A stretch of DNA of 64,000 bases, taken from the NCBI GenBank assembly GCA_963920635.1, contig OY987299.1:130569373-130633372 (forward strand). The letters are read 5' to 3'. The notes beneath the pieces are model-generated. The model made no database searches. It was given only the letters and a program-made list of their open reading frames with translations, and was not told the DNA's origin. The position numbers were made by a program, and so were the translations under genes. Shown piece after piece: positions 11,401 to 22,521 of the stretch. The DNA is from Pseudeuparius sepicola. Taxonomy: Eukaryota; Arthropoda; Insecta; Coleoptera; Anthribidae. Every line of letters begins with the position of its first letter. Positions within the stretch are counted from its first letter, which is position 1.

Positions 11401-12241
11401 CTCCTCTCCGAACTCCCTAGAGACCTTAAAGTTTTCGAGAAAAAAAAAACACTTACTTGCATATCCCTTTTGGAAATTATTATTATTTAATAATTCTTTT
11501 CTACAAACGTACATAAAATACCATTTTCGACACTTAGTACAGTAAAACTAACACAATATTAGGTCAAACCCAAACATAAAGAAAAGTCCTTTCTAGCTCG
11601 AAATAGTTCCATAACCTCCTAAGAGTTAGTGCTAAAAAGTTACACCACCACCAGCGTCGGGTTTCGGGGGGAGGGGGTGAAAAGGGCAGGAAATTTTTAT
11701 TTTTCACAGTTTTGCGTGAATATCTATAGGTTTAGCGCAAACGTCATCCTATACGCAAATGATATACATTAAATTCCGAACAAGAATTGTTATATACAGA
11801 ATTATGGTAAAGTGAACGGTTTCCATGATATGGAGGGGTAAAGATTTCTTTGTTTTTATTTCACGTAGTTTTTGTTGATAAAACTTAAAATGATTACAGT
11901 ATAAATTAGTAACTGAATAATGTATGTAGAATATATATAGATATATCTATGCATATATAGATACATATTACACCCATAGATTGTTATTTTTTTGTCACAA
12001 CATAACCTCATAACTTCCTATATGACTGTAAATATGTCCAATACAAGTTAGTAGCCTTAGTTAATTTGTACTCACTTTTTGCCCTCATTCATTATAGCGT
12101 TCTGATTTCCATTCGTTCTTTTATGTCAAATCATTCCCATATCTAATTTGTCCTTAGCTTGTAAAAATGAGAAAGTCATGAATAGGAAGCTCATGTGAAA
12201 AACAAGAAAATATATATTAAACAATCTTCATCGTATGCTTC
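11401..12241. other. AT-rich stretch without a recognisable gene
   Basis: No paired ends and no reading frame of note. A short imperfect palindrome of TATA/GATATATC type lies at about 11930-11965. Confidence 0.45.
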
Positions 12242-12448
12242 TGCACAGATGGATGCATCCAAAACTGCGAGTGTCGAAGAATTGGTCTCAATTGTTGAAG
12301 TATGTGCAGCAATTGCTTGGGACTTGCCTGTCTCAATAGAGATACTGTAATCATCGACGACGATTTAAATGATGATTCTCAAGTGGACGAAGAACACGAA
12401 GATTTGTTTGCTCTCACCAGCCCGAGTGAACTATTTGGTGCTGACTGA
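12242..12448 (+). pseudogene. Cys-rich C-terminal remnant of a mobile-element protein
   Basis: The frame starting at 12242 runs 68 codons to a TGA at 12446-12448, with one internal stop after codon 18. It contains eight cysteines in a pattern of the type C-x3-C-x3-C-x-C-R-R-x-G-L-x-C, then C-x2-C and a final C, followed by an acidic tail (DDDLNDDSQVDEEHEDLF). This 'C-x-C-R-R-x-G-L-x-C' cluster plus acidic tail resembles the C-termini of several insect transposon-encoded proteins, by memory rather than search. No upstream catalytic part is visible, so it is a fragment. The host gene alternative is less likely because of the stop. Confidence 0.5.
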
Positions 12449-12589
12449 TAACGCAATTAATGATTCACCTAAAACTTATAACCTTTTGTATCATTTTGAT
12501 TTCCCTCCCATTTTTTCAATATAGATGGTTTAATATATTTTCTTGAATTGTCCAAATCGGTTTATAAATGAGGGAGTTCTGAGGTAACA

Positions 12590-12655
12590 AACATAAAAAA
12601 AACATACAACCGAATTGATAACCTCCTCCTTTTTTGAAGTCGGTTAAAAATATAA
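12590..12655 (+). repeat. Conserved insect repeat motif (TTTTTTGAAGTCGG)
   Basis: The string CGAATTGATAACCTCCTCC followed by TTTTTTGAAGTCGGTTAAAA is a dispersed repeat motif that I recall from many insect genomes, especially Lepidoptera. Here it marks a repeat edge just upstream of a short frame. It also imitates a polypyrimidine tract and AG splice acceptor, which should not be over-read. Confidence 0.5.
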
Positions 12656-12885
12656 GTGCAAAAGGGTTATGCTCAGAGTTAAATAATTTTGATTCGCCTG
12701 ATTCCGAAAGTGAAGTCAACATGTCTGACAAATTTGAGCTAAAGACAGCTTCTACTTTAATACCTCATAATATGGATGGATCAGAAGTTACCACCAAACA
12801 ATCAATAGGCGCGATAAGTTTGTATGATTCCTTATTGGATGAGAATGGTAAAAAAAGTATTTTTGTGAAAAGCGAAAATAATTAG
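12634..12885 (+). other. Short acidic open frame, 83 codons, unrecognised
   Basis: An open frame with a Ser/Asp/Glu-rich, protein-like composition (for example SPDSESEVNMSDKFELK) ends at TAG 12883-12885. It begins directly after the TTTTTTGAAGTCGG repeat motif. It may be a terminal exon of an unknown gene, part of the Cys-rich element just upstream, or chance. I cannot assign a function. Confidence 0.25.
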
Positions 12886-14070
12886 TGAAGTGGTAAATGT
12901 GATTATTTTACTAGGTTATGGAGAGTGGTTCTAAATTTTTACAGAGTTTCAAGGAATTATCTGACGGTATGGCAACGCTGTAGCAGGAAGCCATCGCTTT
13001 AATAATGGAGGGACCTTGGGCCAGTGGCTCTAAAATTAGGAAAAAATTTTGAAACGCCATAACGTTTGATTTTCTACTCCCTGTATAAACATGCACAAAG
13101 TTCATTTTTAAAAAGCTCGAACGTTAATAAATTTCCTCGGAGGAAAATCTCCATTCTGATAGCTTAAAAATGTGTCTCGGATCTCCTTAATGTCCCTATT
13201 TTGAATATAAGACAACGAGCGTCGGAGGCGGCGAAAAAACTATTAGAATACGACCGAGATGATTTATGGCGTCTTGGCCCCTGAAAATTTGTTTTATTAA
13301 AGTTTGCAAAGGCGTGGGCAATATATTATCACCTAATACATAATACAGGGCCATATTTCAGCGCCCGTCCCTTAATGTCTTGAAGAAATGGACATTACAT
13401 TAAAGATTTTGGCGAAAAGCCATCAGATTACATTTTTTCTTCTCTCACACGTATATTTGCTCTCTTCGTTACAACCTACAAAATTATATATTTTAAATAA
13501 AATAAAATGCAACCGGGTCATAAGTCCAGGTCAGTAGCGAGCCCATTTCCACAATGAATAACTACTAATAACATGAACAAGAACAACACAGATAACGGTA
13601 AAACTCATGAAACGCACAATACCCGCGAATATTTTCACTGCCCAAAGTTTGAACCCTTTTGAACGATCCGGAAAACCTTCAGTGCCTCTTTCACAACACC
13701 GAAACAAAATTTGCCCGAGTCCGCCCCATAGACGCTGGCGCAAGTGGCTGATTTTAACAAAATACCAAAATGAAAGTGTCTCCATGACGTTTGAAATTAT
13801 TATTAAAATGAGTTATAGTCATAGTTATTTTTATTTGTAGCGGTATAATCGTGATTGCAATAGGGTTTTTATTTTATTATGTTCTTTTTTCGTATCACTT
13901 GTGTAACTTTTCACATCATAAATCAATGAGTGAAGTCATTAACTGGGTGAAACACATATACCATTGTTATATCCATCGTTAACAGAAAATTCCTAGGGAT
14001 TTTGTGGAGAGTGTCATCTGACAAAATCGGGACGTCTTACAATAATCGAGGTATAGGTATAGGCGCAGCC
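12886..14070. other. Stretch without a recognisable gene
   Basis: Mixed composition, somewhat less AT-rich than the flanks at 13190-13400. Short frames on both strands (for example 13531-13785) overlap each other and lack motifs. No paired repeat ends are seen. It looks like ordinary non-coding host sequence. Confidence 0.4.
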
Positions 14071-14610
14071 TCATAAATGTTTCCCCTTGGCATGAGAAAT
14101 GAGCAAGAAATAAAGAATTTCGGGTAAGTGCGGCAACGTTGCGCCAATTCCACGGCTTCTCAAATCAACAACTTCCCCTACATTCCCTCGTACCACCCCT
14201 TTCCTCCCCGTAGAAATTAAAATTTTTGTTGACTGACGTATTAATACGTCAGTCAACGTTAATAGGTTAAATCGCTGCCCAATTAAGAGGTTTACCACCT
14301 CTTTCGATTTTTAGAACGGCTCTATTCGAGGTTGTCGAAAGACTTTTGCGAAAAAAAGCCGCCAATGTCCGTGGGCAGGGTTGTAAAATTTTCCACTATT
14401 ATTTAGGCCATCTAAGGCCAACCAAACAACGCCGAATTTACTGTTTTTTGCACTATAACTGGCAATGTCGCGTAATAAGATGTAAGATTTGCCATCACTT
14501 ACGCCTTTGACTTTGACGTTCTGACTGAATGTACGTACACCACGTGTGCGGTGATTCAACATTTTGACCCATAAAATGGCTTTTTTCGATCTGTAGCGAG
14601 CAACACGCAT
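14071..14610 (-). pseudogene. Open frame of 180 codons with one stop, unrecognised
   Basis: Reading the minus strand from ATG at 14610, the frame runs 99 codons to TAA (14311-14313) and then continues open in the same frame to 14071 for about 80 more codons. The first part is basic (MRVARYRSKKAILWVKMLNH ...), the second begins MVNLLIGQRFNLLTLTD. For this AT-rich window, an almost uninterrupted 540-base frame is unusual. I recognise no domain. It could be a decayed gene or element ORF, or a coincidence favoured by higher local GC. A 30-bp perfect palindrome (14228-14257) lies within it. Confidence 0.25.
14228..14257. repeat. Perfect 30-bp palindrome
   Basis: GTTGACTGACGTATT is followed immediately by its exact reverse complement AATACGTCAGTCAAC, with no spacer. 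It is too short for a typical MITE and has no flanking duplication that I can see. It contains two overlapping TGACG-type half sites. Confidence 0.9.
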
Positions 14611-14679
14611 AATTTTAAACTTTTGGTCAATACAAATTTAAATCTAAGTAATTACTCACATTTTGAGACAAAAATTATT

Positions 14680-14762
14680 TAGAAATATTTATCGCAATGG
14701 CCGTTATTAGGCTTTTTGCGCAAATGCTAATAACGGCCATTGTGGTAAATATTTTTAAATAA
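14680..14762. repeat. Short inverted repeat (hairpin of about 80 bp)
   Basis: AAATATTTATCGCAATGGCC and the following GTTATTAG are matched by CTAATAACGGCCATTG and GTGGTAAATATTT after a loop of about 16 bases. It may be a miniature element relic. Confidence 0.75.
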
Positions 14763-15940
14763 TTTTGTGTGTACAACAAATGTTCTCATATAAACTTTTT
14801 TTTAACCAAGTATTTTATTGATGCTAACACTTTGAACAAAATATAGAATGTACTGCCGAAGTGTTTATTAAAAAGTACAGCAGCGTTGACTATATTGTCA
14901 ATATTATCTCAATCTTTCAATTATAACATTATGAGCTAACTACGAATACTTTTAAATAATTTCCTACTAATTAATGACCATTGCATTCTGCCTGTGCACA
15001 TCAATCATACAAGCACATTATAATCGCTTGGTGACGTAACCGACAGCCGACCAAGCGAAACTGCGCGGGCGCGTAAGCATTAATCTAAATAATTAGCTAA
15101 TTAATTATTATTAATTGTAGTTAGACATAGCTCCTTCCTATCTGAAACACGTAAATTGTGGCTATATGGAACTCAAAGTATGATTGATAGACTTTGGTCC
15201 GTGGAGAACGGTCTGATGTGACGTTGCGTGGGTTAGGTTTTTTGGTATAGTGGCAGGTGGCAGTCGAGCAAATTCCTGGCCCATGTTTAATGAAACTATG
15301 AAAGTAATGCAAAGATACAATAGTAAGCACACTGGCGTATAATAAAACTGCGAATCCGTGATGAGATATTTCCATAATATTGTAAAGGTAGAGTACGAGT
15401 ATTTACATAATACGAGTATAAACAAAAAACAAAGTATCTTATTTTTTTTTCTACTCCTATGCTAGTAACATACCTATTAAGTGACGGTTTAGGTTATAAG
15501 TAAGTCCATTGTTACGAACACTGACACGTAAAACGACTGACACGTAATAAAAAAAATTACGTATCTGTTCTTAATTAAAACGCAATTATCACGGGTGCCT
15601 TGTTAGCGCGGCATCCGCGTCACCATAGCAACAAACCAACATACTAATTGTTGCCTGTCAGATAATCAGAAGTATAGTTTATCTATTATAATAGTTTTTC
15701 TTTCGTCGTAGAAAAATTATAGTACAAAACTCGAGTTGTAAGCTTGTTACATACTCGTGGAATTACTTAATCAAAATCGTAACATTAGATAGCTTATATT
15801 GTATTCTTCTCTAGTTTAATATATTTTTAAATGCTCCAATGAAATCTATATAAAGTGTAAGTGGCAATAAATTCTGTCGATACTAAGAGTTTCTATTGGA
15901 AGTTGCGCCTATATTATTTTTGGTCCGAGGCAAAAATAGT
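14763..15940. other. Unique-looking AT-rich stretch with TAAT-rich cluster
   Basis: No gene is recognised. At 15080-15120, directly after a GC-rich GCGCGGGCGCG, lies a dense run of TAAT/ATTA cores (ATTAATCTAAATAATTAGC and TAATTAATTATTATTAATTG). Such clusters are typical homeodomain binding targets and could mark an enhancer, by inference only. Confidence 0.35.
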
Positions 15941-16526
15941 GTTCCGTATTTTTATACGCGATCCACGTTTCCGCGATAATCAATCCCATCACCGTGGGAC
16001 ATCCATCATTCGAAACGTTTCATTAATTTAATTGAAGCACAACAGGGCCGCGCTCAACAGCCAAAGAAACAACTTCAACGAACCGCGAAAGCTAAATTAC
16101 ATCAAGATGTGTTTCGCGAAACGGCCTTCTCTTCGTCCCGAAGCGAATTGCCCACCTCTCGTGGGCGAGGCAACAATTATAAATATGTAAAGTCCGTAGT
16201 TTAACAACAACGTTGCGAATTGCTGAACGCGTGTGCCAATAATAATGCGCGGGTCGACGACCCCGCGGTTTCATGTATATTGTGTGCGCACGACTGTGTA
16301 TTAATTCGTTACGTAGCTACGCGAAAATAAAAGAGACCCCAATTAAGTCATTAATTTGCCAACAATGGGCGTCTGCGAACAAAGGGGACCAAAAATAGAG
16401 GTTGATATGTAACGGCGGTTAATGCGGCTTGATAACATCGGATTAGTTTAGTCGTTTGCGATACATTAACAAAACTTTTCATAAGACAAAGACACGGTTC
16501 TCGCGCGATACGTAGAACAGAAGTCG
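15941..16526. promoter_or_regulatory. CpG-containing unique block, possible conserved non-coding element
   Basis: The composition is more balanced than the surroundings, with many CpGs, a GGGTCGACGACCC palindrome (about 16252-16264) and TTAATTTAATTGAAG. It is not made of the repeats found elsewhere. Overlapping short frames on the minus strand have no motif. It could be a regulatory element or an unrecognised exon; the call is weak. It is terminated by MITE copy 1. Confidence 0.25.
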
Positions 16527-16528
16527 TA

Positions 16529-17248
16529 TAGTCCAAAGCACGAAAGAAAACGTTTCTAAAGAATGCGGGCAGCGTTGCCAGATTTCCTATACGAGTAGTC
16601 GTTATTTATTGGCGAATACAAGTTTTATCATATTGAAGCCGAATTTCTGAACTCTGTTATACCGAAAAAATAAAGCTCGCATCACGGGACCACTTACCCA
16701 TTTTTGTTTATCATTTATTTTTAACGCGATGTGATAAAACACCTATTATATTTTTTTCAACATCGTCACGTCTACCATCGCCTTTGAAATACGGCAACAC
16801 AGCACTTCTACCAAGCACTCGGCTGACAAAAGCAGTTAGCCAACGCGTTTTGTGCCTGTTTCTATAGTAAGTAAATTTAACTGCGTATTTGGTCTAACAC
16901 ACAGACCTCATTTTTTTAGGCCGCTGGCAAGTTTTTTCCGCCGGCTCAGAGAGCTCAGTGGCGTTTCGTATGTTCGGGAGTTAACGTGTGCAATATGAGT
17001 AAACAGGGAAGAACGTTGCATTCTCAAGCACGAGAAATAATTGCCAATGTTATAAGGGTTTGCCTTCCTCCATAGTCTAAGGCATCACCGTTAAGAATAA
17101 TATTAACAATAAATTAAATAACAATTAAATGAAAATTAAGTCAGTGAGTTACACAAAATTGAGCTACGCCCCTGAACTGTGACTAATTCTATAATATTTT
17201 CGAGTTCTTCCCCCTTACGTCGCACGCATTCTGCCGTAAGGAGGACTA
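16529..17248 (+). mobile_element. 720-bp MITE (TAGTCC family), copy 1
   Basis: The ends are TAGTCCAAAGC and GGAGGACTA, giving a short terminal inverted repeat TAGTCC, with TA on both sides (16527-16528 and 17249-17250). The internal sequence is nearly identical by eye to 32960-33679 (same orientation) and 61825-62540 (inverted). There is no transposase frame. High similarity among three copies indicates recent amplification by a TA-targeting, Tc1/mariner-type transposase. Confidence 0.9.
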
Positions 17249-17594
17249 TATGAAGTATGTCCGCTCCCTAAAGAAAAAACATAAACTTTTATTCGGGAAG
17301 TATATTAGGTACCTTGCGAGTAAATTGTTGAAAGGAAACATTAGTGTCCATACATAAGTTCAAAGTTCATTCGCAATGATGGATTAATAATGGGACACAC
17401 GACGACAAAATAAGTAAATAAGTCTTTTATCGGAAGGCTAATAAATACAAAAAATAAATAAAAACAAAGTAGACCAAATAGTAACTAACGAAGTAAATAT
17501 AGTGTGTTCGTTTGAAAACTATTCACTCTTGATATTTCGCCAATGAAAATAAATTTTAAAAAACGCCGAAGGGTGACCTCTTTTAGTCATTATT

Positions 17595-19625
17595 CAGGAT
17601 GTAACAGGTTTTTTATTAGTACCTACTTTGACATTTTGTAGAAAAACTTATTATAAGATGGGATGCTCATATAAACATAGGTCCTAAAGTTCTTCGTTTG
17701 AATTAATTGAATTAAGGCAATATCTCCCAAAATAATCAAGTTGGTGAACTGACATTTGGCACTGAAGTGTTTTAGGGGATGGAGAATAAGCTGAAAGTGT
17801 CAATTATTACCTATCTCACAGATGGCGCCATTTGCCCTATTTTTGGATGGTGCTTTGACTCGTAACTTTTTTGAGGTTATCTTTTTGGTCTCCCATAATT
17901 TTAGTGCATCTTTTTATTCTGCAACAAAAAAGTACTTTCGTTTCAACCGTTTGCATTGGAATTGACAAAACGTGCCCCAGAATACCAAATGGACGTTGAT
18001 CAAAATACCACTGGCTTTCTTGAAGTAAGGTGTCAACATTTTGCCAAATTCAATCCTTTTTATTTTGAAAGCGAATAATTTTTATTTCATTGTTCATAGG
18101 GATTTTTTTCTTACTTTAAATGGTTCAGATGTAACATTTGAAAGAGGCAGGTGTTTTGGAGCACGTTTTGTCAATTTCAACGCAAACTGTTGATTTTATC
18201 CTTTTAAAACAAGAATACTTTTTGCAAAATAAAACGATACACTAAAGTGATGATCCTGCCACAGCCGACTCTAGGAGAAGCCCTGAAGTAGAGAAAACTG
18301 TCAACAAGGGATGCGGGTCCACGTCGCGTGTCCTGACACTGCCTGTCAGTTGATTTTACAAAAAATTTACCAGAATTAATTTGTGTAGTGCGGATAGTGC
18401 TATCATCACCAGAATGCTACGACGAGGCAGTGTGTCTGTGGGGGGAAACAGACAGCCCGAAGTGCAGGCGACAGCTTTTTTATAATTTTGTTTTGTTTGT
18501 GCAAAAGTGAAAGATTTCTATAAAAGTTCGAAGTGAAGAATTTCAAGTCTCAAGATGCCTAGAACCGTCGAGGGAAGCTAGAAATTAGTTATATACCTGG
18601 CTGTAAGTCAAATCGTAATAATAACTTGAAGTAGCTAGGTTTTCTTTGCTTGACGACAAGAGGTCAACTTGCATTCATTTTGGGCTTTTCAAAGGACGAA
18701 AATTTAAAAATAAAATTATAAAGGGCCAATTGCATAGGCAAACTAAATTACCCTTTAAAATTAAAGGAGCTTTCTAACAATCCAACCACTGTTTAGTATT
18801 GTTGCAAAAGTTTCTTTACCTAATGTTGAAGTCAAAAGATAATTTAGTTGAATGTATTATGAAATTGACCCTAACTGCCATTTGAATCAGAAGAGATTAC
18901 TCTCTTTCACAATATGCTGTTCTCTGTTCGCTTGTTTGAATTTTTATGAAAATTTAACCATAAGGGAAGATAGGTAGTCATCATTTGCCTAATGGCACAC
19001 TTTGCGAAAAATTCTCACAAAAATTCGACATACAACAAAATGAAGTCGCCTCTTTTGCCCAAATTTACCATACTATTTGTCGAAAATGTACCTATCCACA
19101 CCAGGAATCGTACTTATTATAAATACTTATACTTCTGTGTATATTTTGTTACTTGTTACTGCTATTATTGTGTGTTAAACAAACGTACCTACATACTTAG
19201 GTACCCAATTTTTGAAACAAAGTTCACAGATGTATCTAATTACAATTAAAAAGAGGGTTGAACATTTATTAGAAAAGATAAACTAAGCCAAAGTGCAGAC
19301 TGCTCTATACTGCATAGACCCGTTGAACCGTCCCGCTGCGGCGTTGCCACATGTTTGCACAGGGCTTGTAAGCTTGAAAAGGTTGTGGTTCTGCTTAAAA
19401 AAGCACAAGTGGCGCCCTCTGCGAGATACGTAGAAATTGACATTTTCAGCTTATTCTTCATCCCCTAAAACCTAAAACATAGTCTTAACAAATCTTAGTT
19501 CAGCAGCTTGATTATTTTAGGAGAAGCGAAGGACTTTAGGACCTATATTTATATCAGCAACTCACCTTATAATGAGTTTTTATACAAAATGTTAAAGCCC
19601 TGATCAAAAAACCTGGGACACCTTG
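17595..19625. mobile_element. 2-kb fold-back element with CAGG(A)TGT ends
   Basis: The left end CAGGATGTAACAGGTTTTTT (17595) pairs with the right end, which reads inwards CAAGGTGTCCCAGGTTTTTT from 19625, followed by TA. Inverted similarity extends about 240 bases inwards (17595-17835 against 19405-19625). Inside is a second fold-back (arms about 17870-17990 and 18150-18260). Parts of the element recur at 31560-31865 and 32808-32890. No transposase is seen, and the centre (18260-19400) is AT-rich with no recognisable gene. Confidence 0.75.
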
Positions 19626-19627
19626 TA

Positions 19628-20834
19628 TAATGGTAGTTCACTCACTCCTCACCCTCAATTTTAAAATCTCAAAATGACTACCATGCCTTTTGATACCTCA
19701 TTTTAAAGGTAATTTTGTCAAAAATGCCGTCTTTTAATTTTTTTAAATCGGTTGATAAATAAATATGTATAATATGTCACATAATGACAAAAAACCGTCT
19801 AAAAATCGACATTTTTTAAATTTATTTTCATTAACGAAATATTATGGGACTAGTTTTCAGATGAACAGACATTCAGACAGATTTTCTCCTACATAACTAG
19901 GTATATTCAAAAATAACTCCACCGACGAAATAATACAATGACAAAATCTAAATCAAAACAAATGTAGTATACGTTAAGGGTGGCCGTCCATATAACGAAT
20001 TGAGTCCATAAAGATATTTACAAAATATTTCATGCACTGCCACACGCCTTACAATGTGATCCCTTTGTATACTATTCAAAATTATGTATGTATTTACATG
20101 AAACATAATTAATCATTTCAAATCATGGACGTAGCTATATTTGAAAGAAAGTATTTTTATTACGACTAAATACAGAATGGACAAAAATATAAATATGCGG
20201 CACAGGCCGATTAGCGACGATTTAGAAAATCCGACAAGTGCAATAAATGAAGAGCGTGGAATGGAACAATTTTTATTGGGGTTGTATGGAATGCGGCGCC
20301 CATGGCACGTCCTTTTTTTAGTATGGCACGTTGCCAAAACTGATACCACCCAACAGTTGTGCTCGGAATTCATTAAATTGGCCGAATTTGTTCGGATTTA
20401 TTAACAATAACGGCGTGCGGTGAATGCATTTGATATCGTAACTATAAAACGGGCAGCACTTAGCATTATAGAATTTATAATGCATAAGGTGGATCAAGGT
20501 GCTTATGGACAGTCGTAGAGAACGATATAATCGATTTAAAAATGCCAAGCCACTATGGAAAAGTTTCCTCTAGAGTTCCTGGATTCGGAGAGTTAGGACA
20601 ATAATGTCACTTTCTAACAGAAAAAATAATTTTTCAAAAGTCACATCAATTTTGTGGATGAAAAATAATTTGCGATAAGTTCCATGGGCGTAACAAACTT
20701 CTGGCCACAGGAATATCTTATATTAAAGTTGGTCCGTGATAAACGCGCTCCATCTATGAGGCGAGGAATATACTAAACAAATGGCGGGTTATTTGAAAAG
20801 CTCCTCCTATTCATTTAATTACTATTATTACTGT
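19628..20834. other. Stretch without a recognisable gene
   Basis: Overlapping short frames on both strands at 20113-20548 are in a less AT-rich segment (20190-20400) but show no motif. No repeat ends are seen. Likely host non-coding DNA. Confidence 0.4.
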
Positions 20835-20836
20835 TA

Positions 20837-20935
20837 CTAAATCGTATTTGTTGGCAAAATCCACAGTATAATAATTATGAAAAAGTGACAAGTGTAATTA
20901 AGGTCACTGTTGTGTTGCCAACAAATACGATTTAG
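20837..20935. mobile_element. 99-bp miniature TA-flanked element
   Basis: CTAAATCGTATTTGTTGGCAA at the left is the exact complement of the right end TTGCCAACAAATACGATTTAG. TA lies on both sides (20835-20836 and 20936-20937). The central 57 bases have no coding capacity. It is among the smallest complete MITE-like structures one would expect. Confidence 0.85.
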
Positions 20936-20937
20936 TA

Positions 20938-21656
20938 AAAAAATTGAAGATTAAAATGCAAATTGGTTAAAATTAATGTACCTACTAAATTTATGTTTAA
21001 TATTATCTAGAACACGTCCGAACAATGTCTTCTAATGTAGGTAACTCTGCTCTAGTTTTTGTCCAGTTCCAATAATTTTATCAGCTGTTGAAGACTGCAT
21101 GGTCTGCATAAATTACTATACCTATATTACTTTCTGGATACACTCCAAAATACATAGTTCATTGGGGTTGTGGTTGTGCACTAGGATTTGGAGTCTAAAA
21201 TACAAGATAAAATACATCCTATTATATTATGCAGATATAATTAACATTATCATTTCCGATTTATTCTATACGACATCTTTGCTCTTTTCTCTAGTGTTTT
21301 CTGTAATAATAATTCTAAAGAACATTTTGTGATACTCGAGTCATTTGAAATAATTCCCAGAGGTTTTATACACTTGCTTGAAAACTAATGTGCAATATTT
21401 TACATTTTTCTTTTGAATTACTTTAAAGTTGAAATGACTGACATTCTTTTAGTGTCATATTTACTTACTGCTATTTTTCTCAACTCAAAACTTAAACTAT
21501 TCGATAATGGTATTCATATTTACGCATAATAAGTTTTTTTATAGAGGACAACCAGGCGCACACTGTTTCAGTTTCCTATTAAAAAAAAAAAAACACTCCG
21601 CCCATGAGTTCCCATTATTTTTCTTTAATTTCACGTACATGATGTACCTAACCTAA
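20938..21656. other. AT-rich stretch without a recognisable gene
   Basis: A 77-codon hydrophobic frame (21099-21332) is Ile/Leu/Tyr-rich, as expected from AT-rich non-coding DNA. A poly-A run is at 21580-21593. Nothing else is seen. Confidence 0.45.
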
Positions 21657-22447
21657 TGGACCGGGAGATAGTGACAGATTTGTGGACGTGATTTTACTCA
21701 GTATGCCTTGCAAACGGCATTATGTGGCACATATTCTCACAATAATAAGGTATGAATCAGAGAGTCATGTGAAAAACTGAGTTTTCAATTATTCGAAAAA
21801 TATGCGTTTTGATATGATTTTATACAGGCTGCCATGTGTTTTATAATGAAGTTCAAAATAGAAAATTCCTCGGAAAACCATAGGCATACCGTTAGGGTGG
21901 GTCTAAACAGGCTGCCAATGAGAAGTATGCAAGTTCTTGTTATGAAACTGCTGAAGAAAAGATGGCATACCGTTTGCGCATGTCCAAGTACACTTTACAT
22001 CGAATAACTCGTTTAAATGATTAAATAACATTCAATTTAAACAGTACTTGGACATGCGCGAAAGGTATGCCATCCTTTTTTCAGCATTTTCATAATAAGA
22101 ACTTGCATACTTCTCATTGGCAGCCTGTTCAGAAACGTGGACAAATTAATTATTAAAATACAAGATCACGTGGCAATAATAGCCCTTTGGACCCACCCTA
22201 ACGGTATGCCTATGGTTTTCCGAGGAATTTTCTTTTTGAACTTCATTATAAAACACATGGCAGCCTGTATAAAATCATATCAAAACTCATATTTTTCGAA
22301 TAATTGAAAACTCAGTTTTTCACATGAAGAACCCAGGATGACTCTCTGATTCATACCTTATTATTGTGAGAATATGTGCCACATAATGCCCTTGGCAAGG
22401 CATACTGAGTAAAATCACGTCCAAAAATCTGTCACTATCTCCTGGTC
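21657..22447. mobile_element. 790-bp fold-back element
   Basis: The left arm begins GGACCGGGAGATAGTGACAG and the right arm ends CTGTCACTATCTCCTGGTC. The arms pair almost throughout, down to a loop at about 22005-22035. The right arm has about 60 extra bases (around 22135-22195), so the structure is asymmetric. The ends lack the CAGGGTG consensus seen in other fold-backs in this window. No coding sequence is present. Confidence 0.85.
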
Positions 22448-22521
22448 TACAAATACAAAAAACCTATAATCTGACATACAGTTTCTATGGAAATCTAAAA
22501 TTTTTGCGGGGGCTAAATATA

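Noticed and set aside
12600..12634. Splice acceptor CCTCCTCCTTTTTTGAAG before the 83-codon frame
   Set aside because: The string belongs to a dispersed insect repeat motif, so the polypyrimidine tract is probably incidental.
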